From Discostella pseudostelligera (lineage: Eukaryota; Bacillariophyta; Thalassiosirophyceae; Thalassiosirales; Thalassiosiraceae): DNA of 10,821 bases. A model generated the notes under the pieces. That model saw nothing but the letters and a program-made list of their open reading frames with translations. It was not told where the DNA came from and did not search any database. This document shows positions 1 to 8,010 of this stretch, piece after piece. The stretch is from contig JALLBK010000550.1 of NCBI GenBank assembly GCA_036940085.1, positions 1 through 10,821 on the forward strand, given 5' to 3'. The position numbers and the translations under genes were made by a program. How positions within the stretch are numbered: the stretch's first letter is position 1; each line of letters begins with the position of its first letter.

Positions 1-30
1 TAAATTCAACTGCTTCTCCTTAGTGCCGCG

Positions 31-75
31 AAATGGCGGGATACCTTTTACTCGACTGACAAACTTACACGTGGC
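31..75 (+). promoter_or_regulatory. E2F-like site paired with a G-box
   Basis: AAATGGCGGGAT (31-42) is followed 22 bases later by CTTACACGTGGC (64-75), which contains an exact CACGTG at 68-73. Between them lies ACTCGACT. The same order (GGCGGGA, ACTCGACT, GACA, TTACACGTGGCA) occurs in one unit of the array at 2305-2354, so this is a dispersed copy of that module. It may be the promoter of a gene outside the window on the left; no gene in this window obviously uses it. The rest of 1-218 shows no convincing coding sequence. Confidence 0.5.
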
Positions 76-205
76 ATTGCCTCCTCGCCGTCAGCGAATT
101 CCTTCATCAGAAGATGATGCTCAACGATGACGAAGTTCATAGGCTCCATCCACCAACCGAATTCTGTTAACCGTTTTGGTAGCTTCTCCCTGTCAAAGTT
201 GTTAT

Positions 206-211
206 TTTATT
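206..211 (-). terminator. Candidate polyadenylation signal of the GGPP synthase gene
   Basis: The minus strand reads AATAAA about 8 nt after the TGA stop codon. It is the only canonical signal I noticed near the stop. Its closeness to the stop is unusual, so a downstream signal is also possible. Confidence 0.35.
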
Positions 212-218
212 GTTAAAG

Positions 219-1949
219 TCACATATAATCCAATTTCATTGCTGGTGATGTTGTGTCGTCGTCCTCATTATTTGACTGCGGAGACTTGGCACTCGTGACG
301 CTACTTGCACCATTCTCAGCAGTTTTCCCATCCGATTCCGCCATAGTCTGTAACTGAACATCTAACATATGAATCACCTTCATCAATGGTTCGTTTCCTC
401 CCAACTCCTGAATCTGCGACACAATTGAATCTCTTAATTCCGTGCATTTTTCCCGAGTGTATCTCAAACTGCCAGCATCAGACAATAGCCGTTGTGCATA
501 TCGCTTCACATCGACATCTTCGGTGCGTTGTTTCAGTATGGATAAGAGTTGTGCGGATACTGACGACGACGATGTGGCCTTTCCTCCTCCACCACCCTCT
601 ACGTTCCATGTATCCCCACATCGTATGCAATGTATAATCGGTAGACTAAATTTCCCCTCGGTAAGATCCTCACAAAAACTCTTACTCTTCATATACTCCT
701 CATCTGCTAAATTAATCAAATCATCACGTATTTGGAAGTACAAACCCAAGTTATTCACTAGCGGTACGAAATTCACATCTCTATTCGTGGTAGAGAAGCA
801 TTGGAGTAATCCCACCGCAAGACGGAAGAGACCACCAGTTTTGTCGGTAACCATGGATATGTATTGTGTTTCAGTGGGACAGGTGGAGGAATCTCGCCAT
901 TGGATATCGTACCCTTGTCCTCGATGGAGATTGAGCATCTCACGAACGAATACCTATGTGTAAATATTGAGACAGCGGTTTCAGTGAGTGTGGATTGTTC
1001 GGGCTGTAGTTGATAACATTGAAAAGCAGTATTCATCATCGTCTTATTCCATCACTGCAAGCATTTCGTTGTCACGTACCTTCATGGCATCATCATTCCC
1101 CAAACTCATACATCGTTCCAACGCCAAGAAGTACACATAATTGGCAGTATTAATCACGCTCGGGACACCAAATATCGAATGTGCCACGGGCACACCCCTC
1201 CGTAATTTCGAATTATCTTCAATATCATCAATGAGTAGTGAGGCATTATGTAAATCGGCCACTATGGTTTTAATGTCATTCAATATGGAAAGTTGCGGTA
1301 CATTGAGCCATAATTGGAAGCAGTCGATGAGTTTTCCCCGAACATCTTTTCCGGGTGTGGCATTGATGTAGTGATAGGGTTCAATTAGCTTTTTGTCGAC
1401 GATGTGTTGTTTCTTGTTTCGGAGTTTGCTGGTGGCAGTAGGTCTACTACGCTTAGCCTTGGTCGCTGAAGAAGGTGGATGATCATTGTCAATAATTTCT
1501 ACATCTCCATCGTCGTCCTCCTCGGCTGCAGAGCGCTTGCGTGCCTTAGATGGCTTCTCAGCTAGACTTTGATGCAACAACCGATATCGTTGTAGGTGTG
1601 CCTCATCAACAACACCGTTGCAAATGGCAATACCTCCCTGCTTCATCTTCAATACATGGAATAGTGCACGTGTGGCATGGACGGGGAAGAAATTATTTCC
1701 ACACCATAGACAGCGCCATCCAACTTTGTCGTTGTCATTAATGACAATACCTTTTTCGATCATGTCACAGTCGAAGATTGTCTTGAGTGGTGGGAGTGCT
1801 GGTGACATCGTCTCTGTCTCTGTCTCTGCTTCGTCCCCATCTTCCGCTTCTGCCTCTGCCGCCGGGTTGTTGGTGGGGGCAAGATCAGCAATGATTGAGG
1901 CAAACAGACGATGGGCAGGGCTGTCTTCTCCGGTGCTGGTGCTGGGCAT
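219..1949 (-). CDS. Geranylgeranyl diphosphate synthase (type III) with N-terminal BED-like zinc-finger extension
   Basis: Two exons, 1949-1080 and 953-219, give about 534 residues. From about residue 188 the protein closely follows eukaryotic GGPP synthase (human GGPS1 type). It has the IEPYHYI start, the first Asp-rich motif DDIED (about 241-245), VAHSIFGVPSVINTANYVYF, the second motif DDLIN (about 367-371) and KSFCEDLTEGKFS. These motifs bind Mg-diphosphate and condense IPP with allylic diphosphates to GGPP. GGPS1 has about 300 residues; this protein adds about 185 N-terminal and 60 C-terminal residues. The extension holds a C2HC BED-like finger (C80, C83, H98, C110), basic patches and an acidic stretch with DVEIIDND. 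No Met occurs between finger and synthase, so the finger is either fused or replaced by an unseen first exon. I start at the ATG at 1949; the frame upstream has only a GTG at 1994. The C-terminal tail is Ser/Asp-rich. No plastid presequence is seen. Synthase identity is very secure, the N-terminus less so. Confidence 0.85.
954..1079 (-). other. Intron of the GGPP synthase gene
   Basis: The minus strand reads ATGAAG|GTACGTG at the donor and TTTACACATAG|GTATTC at the acceptor. Removing 126 nt joins DDAMK to VFVREMLNLHRGQG in phase 0. This matches the continuous GGPS1-family segment (DAVKLFTRQLLELHQGQG in human), so the junction is well supported. Confidence 0.92.
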
Positions 1950-1990
1950 GGCGTGCGTCGTGAAGCTGATATGAGTTATCGTTATTGGCG

Positions 1991-2110
1991 TCACGCAGTA
2001 GTGGCCATGCGACTATTCTGCGTGGTACTTATTCGTAGCGGTGGACGATGACGACAAGGAATGATACTCCTAGAACTAGAACTAGAGGAGTAGGAAATTG
2101 TCATGGTCAT
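1991..2110 (-). other. Small upstream ORF or alternative first exon of the GGPP synthase gene
   Basis: An ATG-started frame of 39 codons ends 41 nt before the GGPP synthase ATG. The peptide is rich in Ser and Arg with no acidic residue (MTMTISYSSSSSSRSIIP at its start), a composition like an organelle transit peptide. Unspliced it is out of frame with the synthase and would act as an upstream ORF. No clearly good donor joining it to the synthase was found. It may be a chance frame. Confidence 0.25.
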
Positions 2111-2120
2111 GAAGCTTTGT

Positions 2121-2150
2121 TTGTTGAAAGCTGTTGAAAGCTGTTGAAAG
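2121..2150. repeat. Three tandem copies of a 10-bp unit
   Basis: The unit (T/C)TGTTGAAAG occurs three times head to tail, differing only at the first base. The 10-bp period is about one helical turn, so any bound protein would face the same side of the DNA. It sits in the divergent promoter between the GGPP synthase and eIF4B-like genes, just left of the E2F/G-box array. Confidence 0.75.
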
Positions 2151-2162
2151 TCGTAGCAAAGA

Positions 2163-2402
2163 TTTGGCGGGAGATTATTTGTGATGACTCCAGACCTTAC
2201 AGGTGGCAAAGATTTGGCGGGAGACCTTACACGTGGTTGCGATTTCAGCGGGAGATCTTACACGTGGCAGAGTGTCGGGGGGAAGACCTTACACGTGGCA
2301 TATATTTGGCGGGAGACTTCTGACTCGACTTCAAGCCGACACATTACACGTGGCAGTGAATTGGCGGGAGACTTCCTGTACCTTACACGTACGTAACGTG
2401 GC
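2163..2402. promoter_or_regulatory. Array of alternating E2F-like and G-box motifs in a divergent promoter
   Basis: TTTGGCGGGA occurs exactly at 2163-2172, 2213-2222 and 2305-2314, with variants near 2243 (TTTCAGCGGGA) and 2359 (AATTGGCGGGA). CTTACACGTGG-type motifs alternate with them. Exact CACGTG cores lie at 2230, 2261, 2292 and 2347; variants are CTTACAGGTGGC at 2196 and CCTTACACGTACGTAACGTGGC at 2381. About six units of variable spacing (30-60 nt) result. TTTGGCGG is the classical E2F/DP site and CACGTG the bZIP/bHLH G-box; binding here is inferred. The array can serve the GGPP synthase (-), starting at 1949, and the eIF4B-like gene (+), starting at 2596. Variable spacing and graded decay suggest an old local duplication rather than a perfect satellite. 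Confidence 0.7.
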
Positions 2403-2595
2403 AGATTCTGGCGATTTCGACGTGTCACAAACAGACCCTTCATCGCTGGCCTCTAGTTTTTTGTGTGAGCTGCAGCAGCCGGCGGGCGGCATGAAATCTG
2501 CTGCTGCCGAACACTGGCCCTGCGAATCACACTCAAACAACCAATACCAATACCAACCCTATTACCGCCTCAAATTCACACCTATTATCAACAAA

Positions 2596-3934
2596 ATGGC
2601 CTGGGGCGACGAAGCAGAAGATCCATCTCCAGAAGAGCCATTCGAGCCGGCACCAGCTGGCCATGGTGGCGGTGGCGGTAGCGGTAGCGGGGAACGTCCG
2701 CGCCTGAATTTGATGCCTCGCGGTGCCACCGCCGCCGGAGTTAGTGCCGGCGCTGCTGCTGGGGGTGGGAGTAGCAAGTCGAATCCGTTTGGAGCGGCCA
2801 AGCCTCGCGAGGAAGGTAAGCATATTCTAATATGGAGAGCAAGAGATGGATAGTGCATGATAGAGGTCATGAGACAAACCAACGAGGGATTTTTAATGTT
2901 TGTTTATTTTTGCTATTTTGCACTCGATGCACCGACGCCCAAATACTCAAACCTTGCTGTCTATCTCCTTGCTCTTTACTCAAACAAATCATCAACACAA
3001 AAACCACTCTCTATCAGTTCTGGCATCCAAGGGTATTGATGCCTCTTTGGTCGACAAGCGTGTGGAAATGAAGGCGAGTGTTCCGAGACTTACTGGTAAG
3101 ACAGTTGCTTTAGATGTTCATTTGTGTGATTTCCTATTGAAGACTCAATCGTCTCTCAAACTTTTTTATTTCCTACTCTCTCGATTTTTCGCTTTTTCTC
3201 CCTCTTTATGAAATATTATGCGTGCGCTGAAATGTTGTCGTTGTGATGTGGTAGCTGAACAAGATCGTCAAGTTGAGGCCATGCGCACGGAACTCAGTGA
3301 TATTGAAGAGAAGTTACGTGAAGCCAACGAGATGGAACTCCCCGAGGAGGATTTGCGTGTCGCGGCCGAGGAGAAACGATCGGAACTTAACCTGTTGGTG
3401 AAGGGATTTCATGAGCTGAACTTGAAGGAGCGTAATGAGAGGAAGGCTGCACCTGCTGCTGGTACTACTACCGCCACCACTTCGGATAGGGGCAAGGATC
3501 GAGTTGGGGGTGGCGGAGGAGCTGGCAGTGGAGGCGGTGGAGCACCCGGAGGCAACTCCACACAACCTTCACTGAAGTTTGAGAGGCCATCGGAACGTCG
3601 TAGGAGGCTTGAGCAGCAAAGGCGGGAGAATGGTGGGGACTACCATCACGGAGGAGGATCGCCTGGTGGAAGAGGAGGAGGACGGCGATACAATGATTAT
3701 GATGACGGAGGTGAAGACCCGTATTCGTCCTTTGGAGGAAATCGCAACCGTGGTGGAAGAGGTGGCGGTGACGGTGGCGGAGGTTACCATGGTGATAGGA
3801 GGCAGTCGGATAACAGGGGCGGTGGTCGAGGATATGGCGATGATGATGGTGGGTACAATCAATATGGCGGTGACAGACGTCGTTCTAATGAAGGGTACAA
3901 TGACAAGTATGCCGGAGACCGATACAATTATTAG
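2596..3934 (+). CDS. eIF4B-like, RGG-rich translation initiation factor
   Basis: Three exons (2596-2815, 3018-3095, 3255-3934) give about 325 residues. The core RPRLNLMPRG (about 35-43) followed by SNPFGAAKPREEVLASKGID (about 62-81, across the first junction) is the conserved block of eIF4B/4H-type proteins, especially plant eIF4B. A charged helical stretch follows (about 101-165), then a Gly/Arg/Asp/Tyr-rich tail with GGRGGG and DRR repeats (about 170-325), typical of RNA-binding low-complexity regions. Such factors stimulate the eIF4A helicase during mRNA recruitment in the cytosol. No RRM is visible, as in plant eIF4B and unlike human. The start at 2596 has a good context (acaaaATGG). An in-frame ATG at 2491 would add 35 residues but lies nearer the promoter array. 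Family assignment is by motif only. Confidence 0.75.
2816..3017 (+). other. First intron of the eIF4B-like gene
   Basis: Donor GAAG|GTAAGC and acceptor CTATCAG|TTCTGG in phase 1 join PREE to VLASKGID. This restores the conserved eIF4B motif across the junction. Length is 202 nt. Confidence 0.9.
3096..3254 (+). other. Second intron of the eIF4B-like gene
   Basis: Donor ACTG|GTAAGA and acceptor GTGGTAG|CTGAAC, again phase 1, join VPRLT to AEQDRQVE. A pyrimidine-rich stretch lies around 3165-3207. Length is 159 nt. The acceptor is inferred from reading frame rather than from conservation. Confidence 0.8.
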
Positions 3935-4545
3935 GAAGAGGAGGTAAGTTGGACCCTTTGCACGCTTCATAACCAAACTAGTAAAGAATCATGTCGCCCT
4001 TGGAAAACAGATGCATTGAGGTGATAACGATACGTAGTCATTAGAGAGTATTGCTTGATTCTATTGACTCCATGACTACCCAACTGGCTATCACTACCTC
4101 TTAATTGCGCTACATCTGCTTCCCATCGACCCAAAATATCAGGTGCTTGCGATGAATGTGCATGGCAATGAATCAAACAAGGTGCATCGATTGTCGATTG
4201 AGCTTTGGGCATGGACTCAGAACATAACTGCAAAATCTCAATACCTAACCACATTGACAATACATAGTGACGATTTGAGATCAATGCGATAGCTGTAATT
4301 AGTTTACGGTTCAAGTTTAAGATCAATGCAGGGGAAAACAATTTCAGGTGTGTTTGCAAAACAGTACGAGCGCCACTTTGGCATGCCGATATTTTGTTTG
4401 TAGAGTATATTCTAATAGCGAAATCAACTCTTTTCCATCATCGGGAAATATCATCATCGACAAGGGTTTGGACTCCATCATAATAGTAGCGTCCAATTGA
4501 GTCCGGAAGGGAGGCATTCTCTGTGAAGTAAGAGAGAAATCACCC
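3935..4545. other. Spacer between convergent genes, with an unassigned minus-strand coding-like frame
   Basis: No recognised gene lies here. On the minus strand two long open frames overlap. One covers 4517-4344 after an ATG at 4517 (57 codons, MPPFRTQLDATIMM at its start). The other, in a different frame, is open from about 4435 to 3967 (over 150 codons, with CSESMPKAQSTIDAP and QLGSHGVNRIKQYS); it has no ATG near its beginning. A good splice-acceptor string (TTTCTCTCTTACTTCACAG) lies at 4539-4521. This could be a 3' exon of the HSF gene, an undescribed gene with a frameshift, a relic, or chance. I do not recognise the protein. The eIF4B-like and HSF 3' UTRs must also lie here. Confidence 0.3.
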
Positions 4546-7421
4546 TCAGACGTACTCCATCTTCGGAGCATCATCCTTAAAGGACGAGGACGTGTTTGAC
4601 GAGTCGCTGCTACTTCCGCCGTGTTGAGAATGATATTCGGATCGGTGATTGCCCAATGCGGTCATGGCCTCGGCGGCGGCATCGTCCCTAGCGCAAGACC
4701 TGTATGAGGATGGTGGCAGTCGGAATCCGTGCATGCTCCCTCCCACTCCCACCTCCTCGGCAGAAGCAGAATTCGCAAGAAAAGTCGTAGGAGAACTATC
4801 CAAGTATGCAGTCAATGTACCACCATCGCCATAGGGAGGATCATTGATAGTATGATTCACACCCGACAATCTTCGAAGCAAAGTCGCCGCTCGTATATTC
4901 GGACTGTTGTACAATGTTGACGAAGATGAAGAAGACGGTGGAAATTCGGGCGACATAGTATTCCCAGAGGAGTAATCCTTACTCGTCTGCGGCGGCGGAG
5001 TATGACGGCAAATTGAATCCGGCAAGGAGAGTGGTGGTGGCATGTCATCGTGTCCATAATCTGCGTCGGCATCATTGTCATTGTCGCCACTAGTTTCCTC
5101 CTCTTCTTCCTCCTGCTCCTCGTCCTGCTCGTCGCCCTCCAACATCTCCAATGCCGGCAAGGCGTACAAATTCGGCTCGCTCGCCACATCCGTAGGCTGC
5201 TTATGACCGGTACCCTTCACCTTCTGACGTTGCATCCTCATACATAACTTCGGCCGTCCTCGAAGGAACAACTCGTGATAGTACGCACCCGCATCTGCGC
5301 CCTGAGTGATCCGACGAAAGCCATACAAATTCAATTGCCGTTGAAAGCTCGTTAACTTCGATTGGCGAAAATATCCCGCCATAATTTCGTTGGTAAAGAT
5401 CTTCGGCTTGCGCACGATGAAGGCACGACCGTGACTTAGCCACGAGACTACTGCGGGGTGCAAATTTGATTCTTTGTCAAGCATGTTCATTAATTTTTCA
5501 GGAAATGGCATCATCACCCCGCCGGTCTTCTTGCGCACATAGTGTTCGGAATCAGGTAGGGAGGCGTAATCGTGATAGACATGCTTCGTTGATGAAGTGG
5601 TCGTTGCCTTGTTCGAAGATGGAGTTGAAGATGATGCCTTCTTCCCTCCTCCACTTGATGGCGATGACGAGCTAGCCTGTTTCATGTTTGAATCGTCCCA
5701 GGCGGTACCAGAATCACCACCTTCGTCGGACCCTCCGTCATCTTCTGGAGTTTTCAAAGGCTTGAGATACGGTTGATGTTTCATAGAAGGTGTGTAGTGC
5801 GCAGGTGTAGGAGGGGGAAGAGGAGGGACTGCATATTCCATGGATGACGCTTTCACGGAAGCAGAGAATGGCATCGTAGTGGATGCTGTTGCAGATCTTT
5901 TTCGTTTCGAGGAACGGGTAGATGTTTGCATTTCATCGGAAGCATGATGTTGGTGATGTGAAACATTCCATTCCGAGACGTTCGGTGACAGTACATGTTG
6001 ATGATGATGTTGATGTGATGCTTGTGGTGGAGAATGATGATGATGCATCTGCATCTTCGCCGCGGCCATGTAGATCTGCTCCCGAAAGTGATTGTCTACT
6101 TCTGGAAAGTGTGAATCCATTCCAACTTCGGGATAGGTTGCACCAGACGAAGAAGGATTAGATGCAGAGGTGCTTGTAGTACCAGCAGTTGCATAGGATG
6201 GACGAAATCCATACAATGCCGACGAATGATGATGAAGCATGCCATCTTCATACTGCCGATGCAAGGAGGATACAGACGACGATCCAGCCGCTGCTCGATT
6301 ACTATTACAGCTACCACCGCCACCTACTCCACCATCCACACCACCACCACCTGCCGAACTACCCGACGAACTCCTTGGTCTCGTCGACGACGGGGGGAGA
6401 CTTGCCGCAGTCGCCGCGGCATGGGCCAATTCCATCGCCACTTGCCGAATAGCATCGGCACGTAGTTGTGTCCGTTCCGCAGCTTCATAAGCCTCGGCAG
6501 CCAGTAGTAAAAAGCCAGATCCACGTCGCTCTGCTGGAGAATTGGCAAGATGTGCCACCGCCGACTTGGATAAGTTGGATGGAAGGGAGGAGGATGGTGG
6601 CACTCCATGGTGTAAAAAGGTGGCAGCAGTGCGGGAAGCAGCGGTATTAGTATTAGTAGCGACATCAAAGCTTGAGGAGGAGGATATACCTCGTTCTCGT
6701 GACGTCGCGGATGCAACGGATGGTGATGGATGGTGTGTAGTGAACACTGATGCTGCCGTGGATGTTGTGGACATCATATCATGTGAATCGGCATCGGCAT
6801 CTTGATGATCATGATCTGTTACCATTTGATGCTGATGTTGATGATAAGTTGTGTAATGTTCAGCACCATAATCATCTTCCCCCGCTGCGAATGCAGCCTT
6901 GGCAACGAGGGCTGGTGAAGCTGTTACATTCGAATAACCCGAGCCTTGATTATGATCTGCGTTGATGGAAATTTATCGGGAGGATGATAAAGAACGTGAT
7001 GAGAGAATTTGTGAGCAAGATGGAGCATGATGAGCATGATGAGATTGAATAAAGATGATAGTCTAAAATCATGATATGATGCTGCCCCTGCCTGGTCGAT
7101 ACGATAATTTGCTGCCTCTGGATACATGCACTAACAACAAGCTAACTTAGAACATAACCGCGAATTGATTTGACCAGCTCCACCTGCTGGTCGATAACGA
7201 CGCCCCCGAGGCGATGATGGCAATGGCAGAGTAGCATTACAATGTCACTCACCATTCACGCTCCCAGACACTCCTTTCATCGAATCTATGCGAGGAGAAG
7301 GAGGTTTCTTCTGCCTCTTCTTCCTTGCGGTGCCGCCTTCGCTTACAGTCGCCGATGCACTATGCGTCGCCGTCGCCGCCGCGTCATCAAAAGAAGGACT
7401 TTCCTCCGATTTTTCCGCCAT
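4546..7421 (-). CDS. HSF-type transcription factor
   Basis: Two exons (7421-7253 and 6956-4546) give about 859 residues. The HSF DNA-binding domain lies at about residues 540-636. Its markers are PFPEKLMNML, HPAVVSWLSHGRAF, the recognition-helix segment SFQRQLNLYGFRRI, and AYYHELFLRGRPKLC ending in QKVKGTG. This is the form common in the expanded diatom HSF family and would bind nGAAn heat-shock elements in the nucleus. The domain is unusually far from the N-terminus. No heptad-repeat HR-A/B trimerisation region follows it; an acidic run (EQEEEEEE) does. Flanks are His-, Ser- and Pro-rich. Exon 1 starts at a good-context ATG (7421), the first in its frame, and encodes a basic RKKRQKK patch. 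The remaining exon is open upstream of its internal ATG at 6825, so a start there would lose about 100 residues. Domain identity is secure; the 5' model is moderately secure. Confidence 0.85.
6957..7252 (-). other. First intron of the HSF gene, with possible alternative exons inside
   Basis: Donor GTGAATG|GTGAGTG and acceptor CATCAACGCAG|ATCATAATC, phase 1, keep the frame (VSGSVN then DHNQGSGYSN). Inside, a second donor-like C|GTATCG at 7102 also has phase 1. With it, either an ATG at 7127 (MYPEAANY) could start an alternative 25-nt first exon, or 15-nt or 9-nt micro-exons after ATCCAG or AGGCAG could be included in frame. Which form is used cannot be told from sequence alone. Confidence 0.65.
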
Positions 7422-8010
7422 CTTTGGCAAGTGGTGGCATTCAATGATATTCTTGTTCAAATAATATTGAGACCCCCTCCTTTTAGAATGGAATTGTAAC
7501 GGCTTTTGTCTTCGGTGGTCAATGTTACGATGTTGATGGTCGTCGTCGTCATGGATGGGATTGGTTGTTGTTGTTTGTTTTGTGTGGGAAGTTGTGCACG
7601 AAATCACTGCAACGGAGGCTTCTCATCTCGTCCTGGCATGCGAACACGATGGCATGGAGGAGGTGTGCGGTGAAAAGGTGAGAAGAAGAAGTGACACAAG
7701 AAGAGAGTTCGCAGTTCGCAGATGCGAGCAGCAATCTTTCACAGGCAGGGCGACGTCCAGACGGCAGTGAACTCGGGACAGGAGAATGGCCAAGAGAGTC
7801 ACGAGTCTCCGACACAAGCACAGTGCAGCAAAGTGCACATCGAGAGATACTATCGACAAAGATGGAGGTTGAATCATCATCTCCTACTCAATAAATACCC
7901 CCTTTAGTGTGTGTTATTGATATTGATAGCTTAGCTGCATGCAATGGTGAGTATGAGGTCCGTGTCAGTGGAATGGCTGGCAACCACAAACATACCATTC
8001 ACCCGATGAG
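7422..8010. other. Upstream region of HSF and downstream region of CPOX
   Basis: No credible gene was found in these 589 bases. Frames here are short, disagree between strands, and lack ATG-led domain sequence. It should hold the HSF 5' UTR and promoter and the CPOX 3' end, because both genes read leftward. No canonical nGAAnnTTCnnGAAn heat-shock element was seen. A short direct repeat TTCGCAG TTCGCAG lies near 7710-7722. Confidence 0.5.

Noticed and set aside
442..963. Plus-strand frame of 173 codons opposite the GGPP synthase
   Set aside because: It is antisense to strongly conserved synthase sequence and shows no domain, so it is a shadow.
1949..1994. GGPP synthase start at 1994
   Set aside because: That codon is GTG. 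The first in-frame ATG is at 1949, and a nuclear eukaryotic gene should start with ATG.
2203..2595. N-terminal extension of the eIF4B-like protein through the promoter repeats
   Set aside because: The open frame there is led by non-ATG codons and consists of translated regulatory repeats. Only the ATG at 2491 remains a possible alternative.
3569..3976. Minus-strand and alternate plus frames over the Gly-rich eIF4B tail
   Set aside because: GC-rich Gly/Arg codons leave other frames open by composition; the products are low complexity and unlike proteins.
4521..4555. A 35-nt GTACGT...CACAG intron at the HSF stop codon
   Set aside because: The ends look right, but 35 nt is far shorter than every other intron here, and the resulting frame meets a stop after about a dozen codons.
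5340..5390. TTGGCGAAAATATCCCGCC inside the HSF coding region as another E2F pair
   Set aside because: It encodes conserved HSF DNA-binding-domain residues around the GYFRQSKLT segment, so coding constraint explains it.
7422..8010. Heat-shock elements suggesting HSF autoregulation
   Set aside because: Scattered GAA and TTC triplets occur, but no properly spaced alternating nGAAnnTTC array was found.
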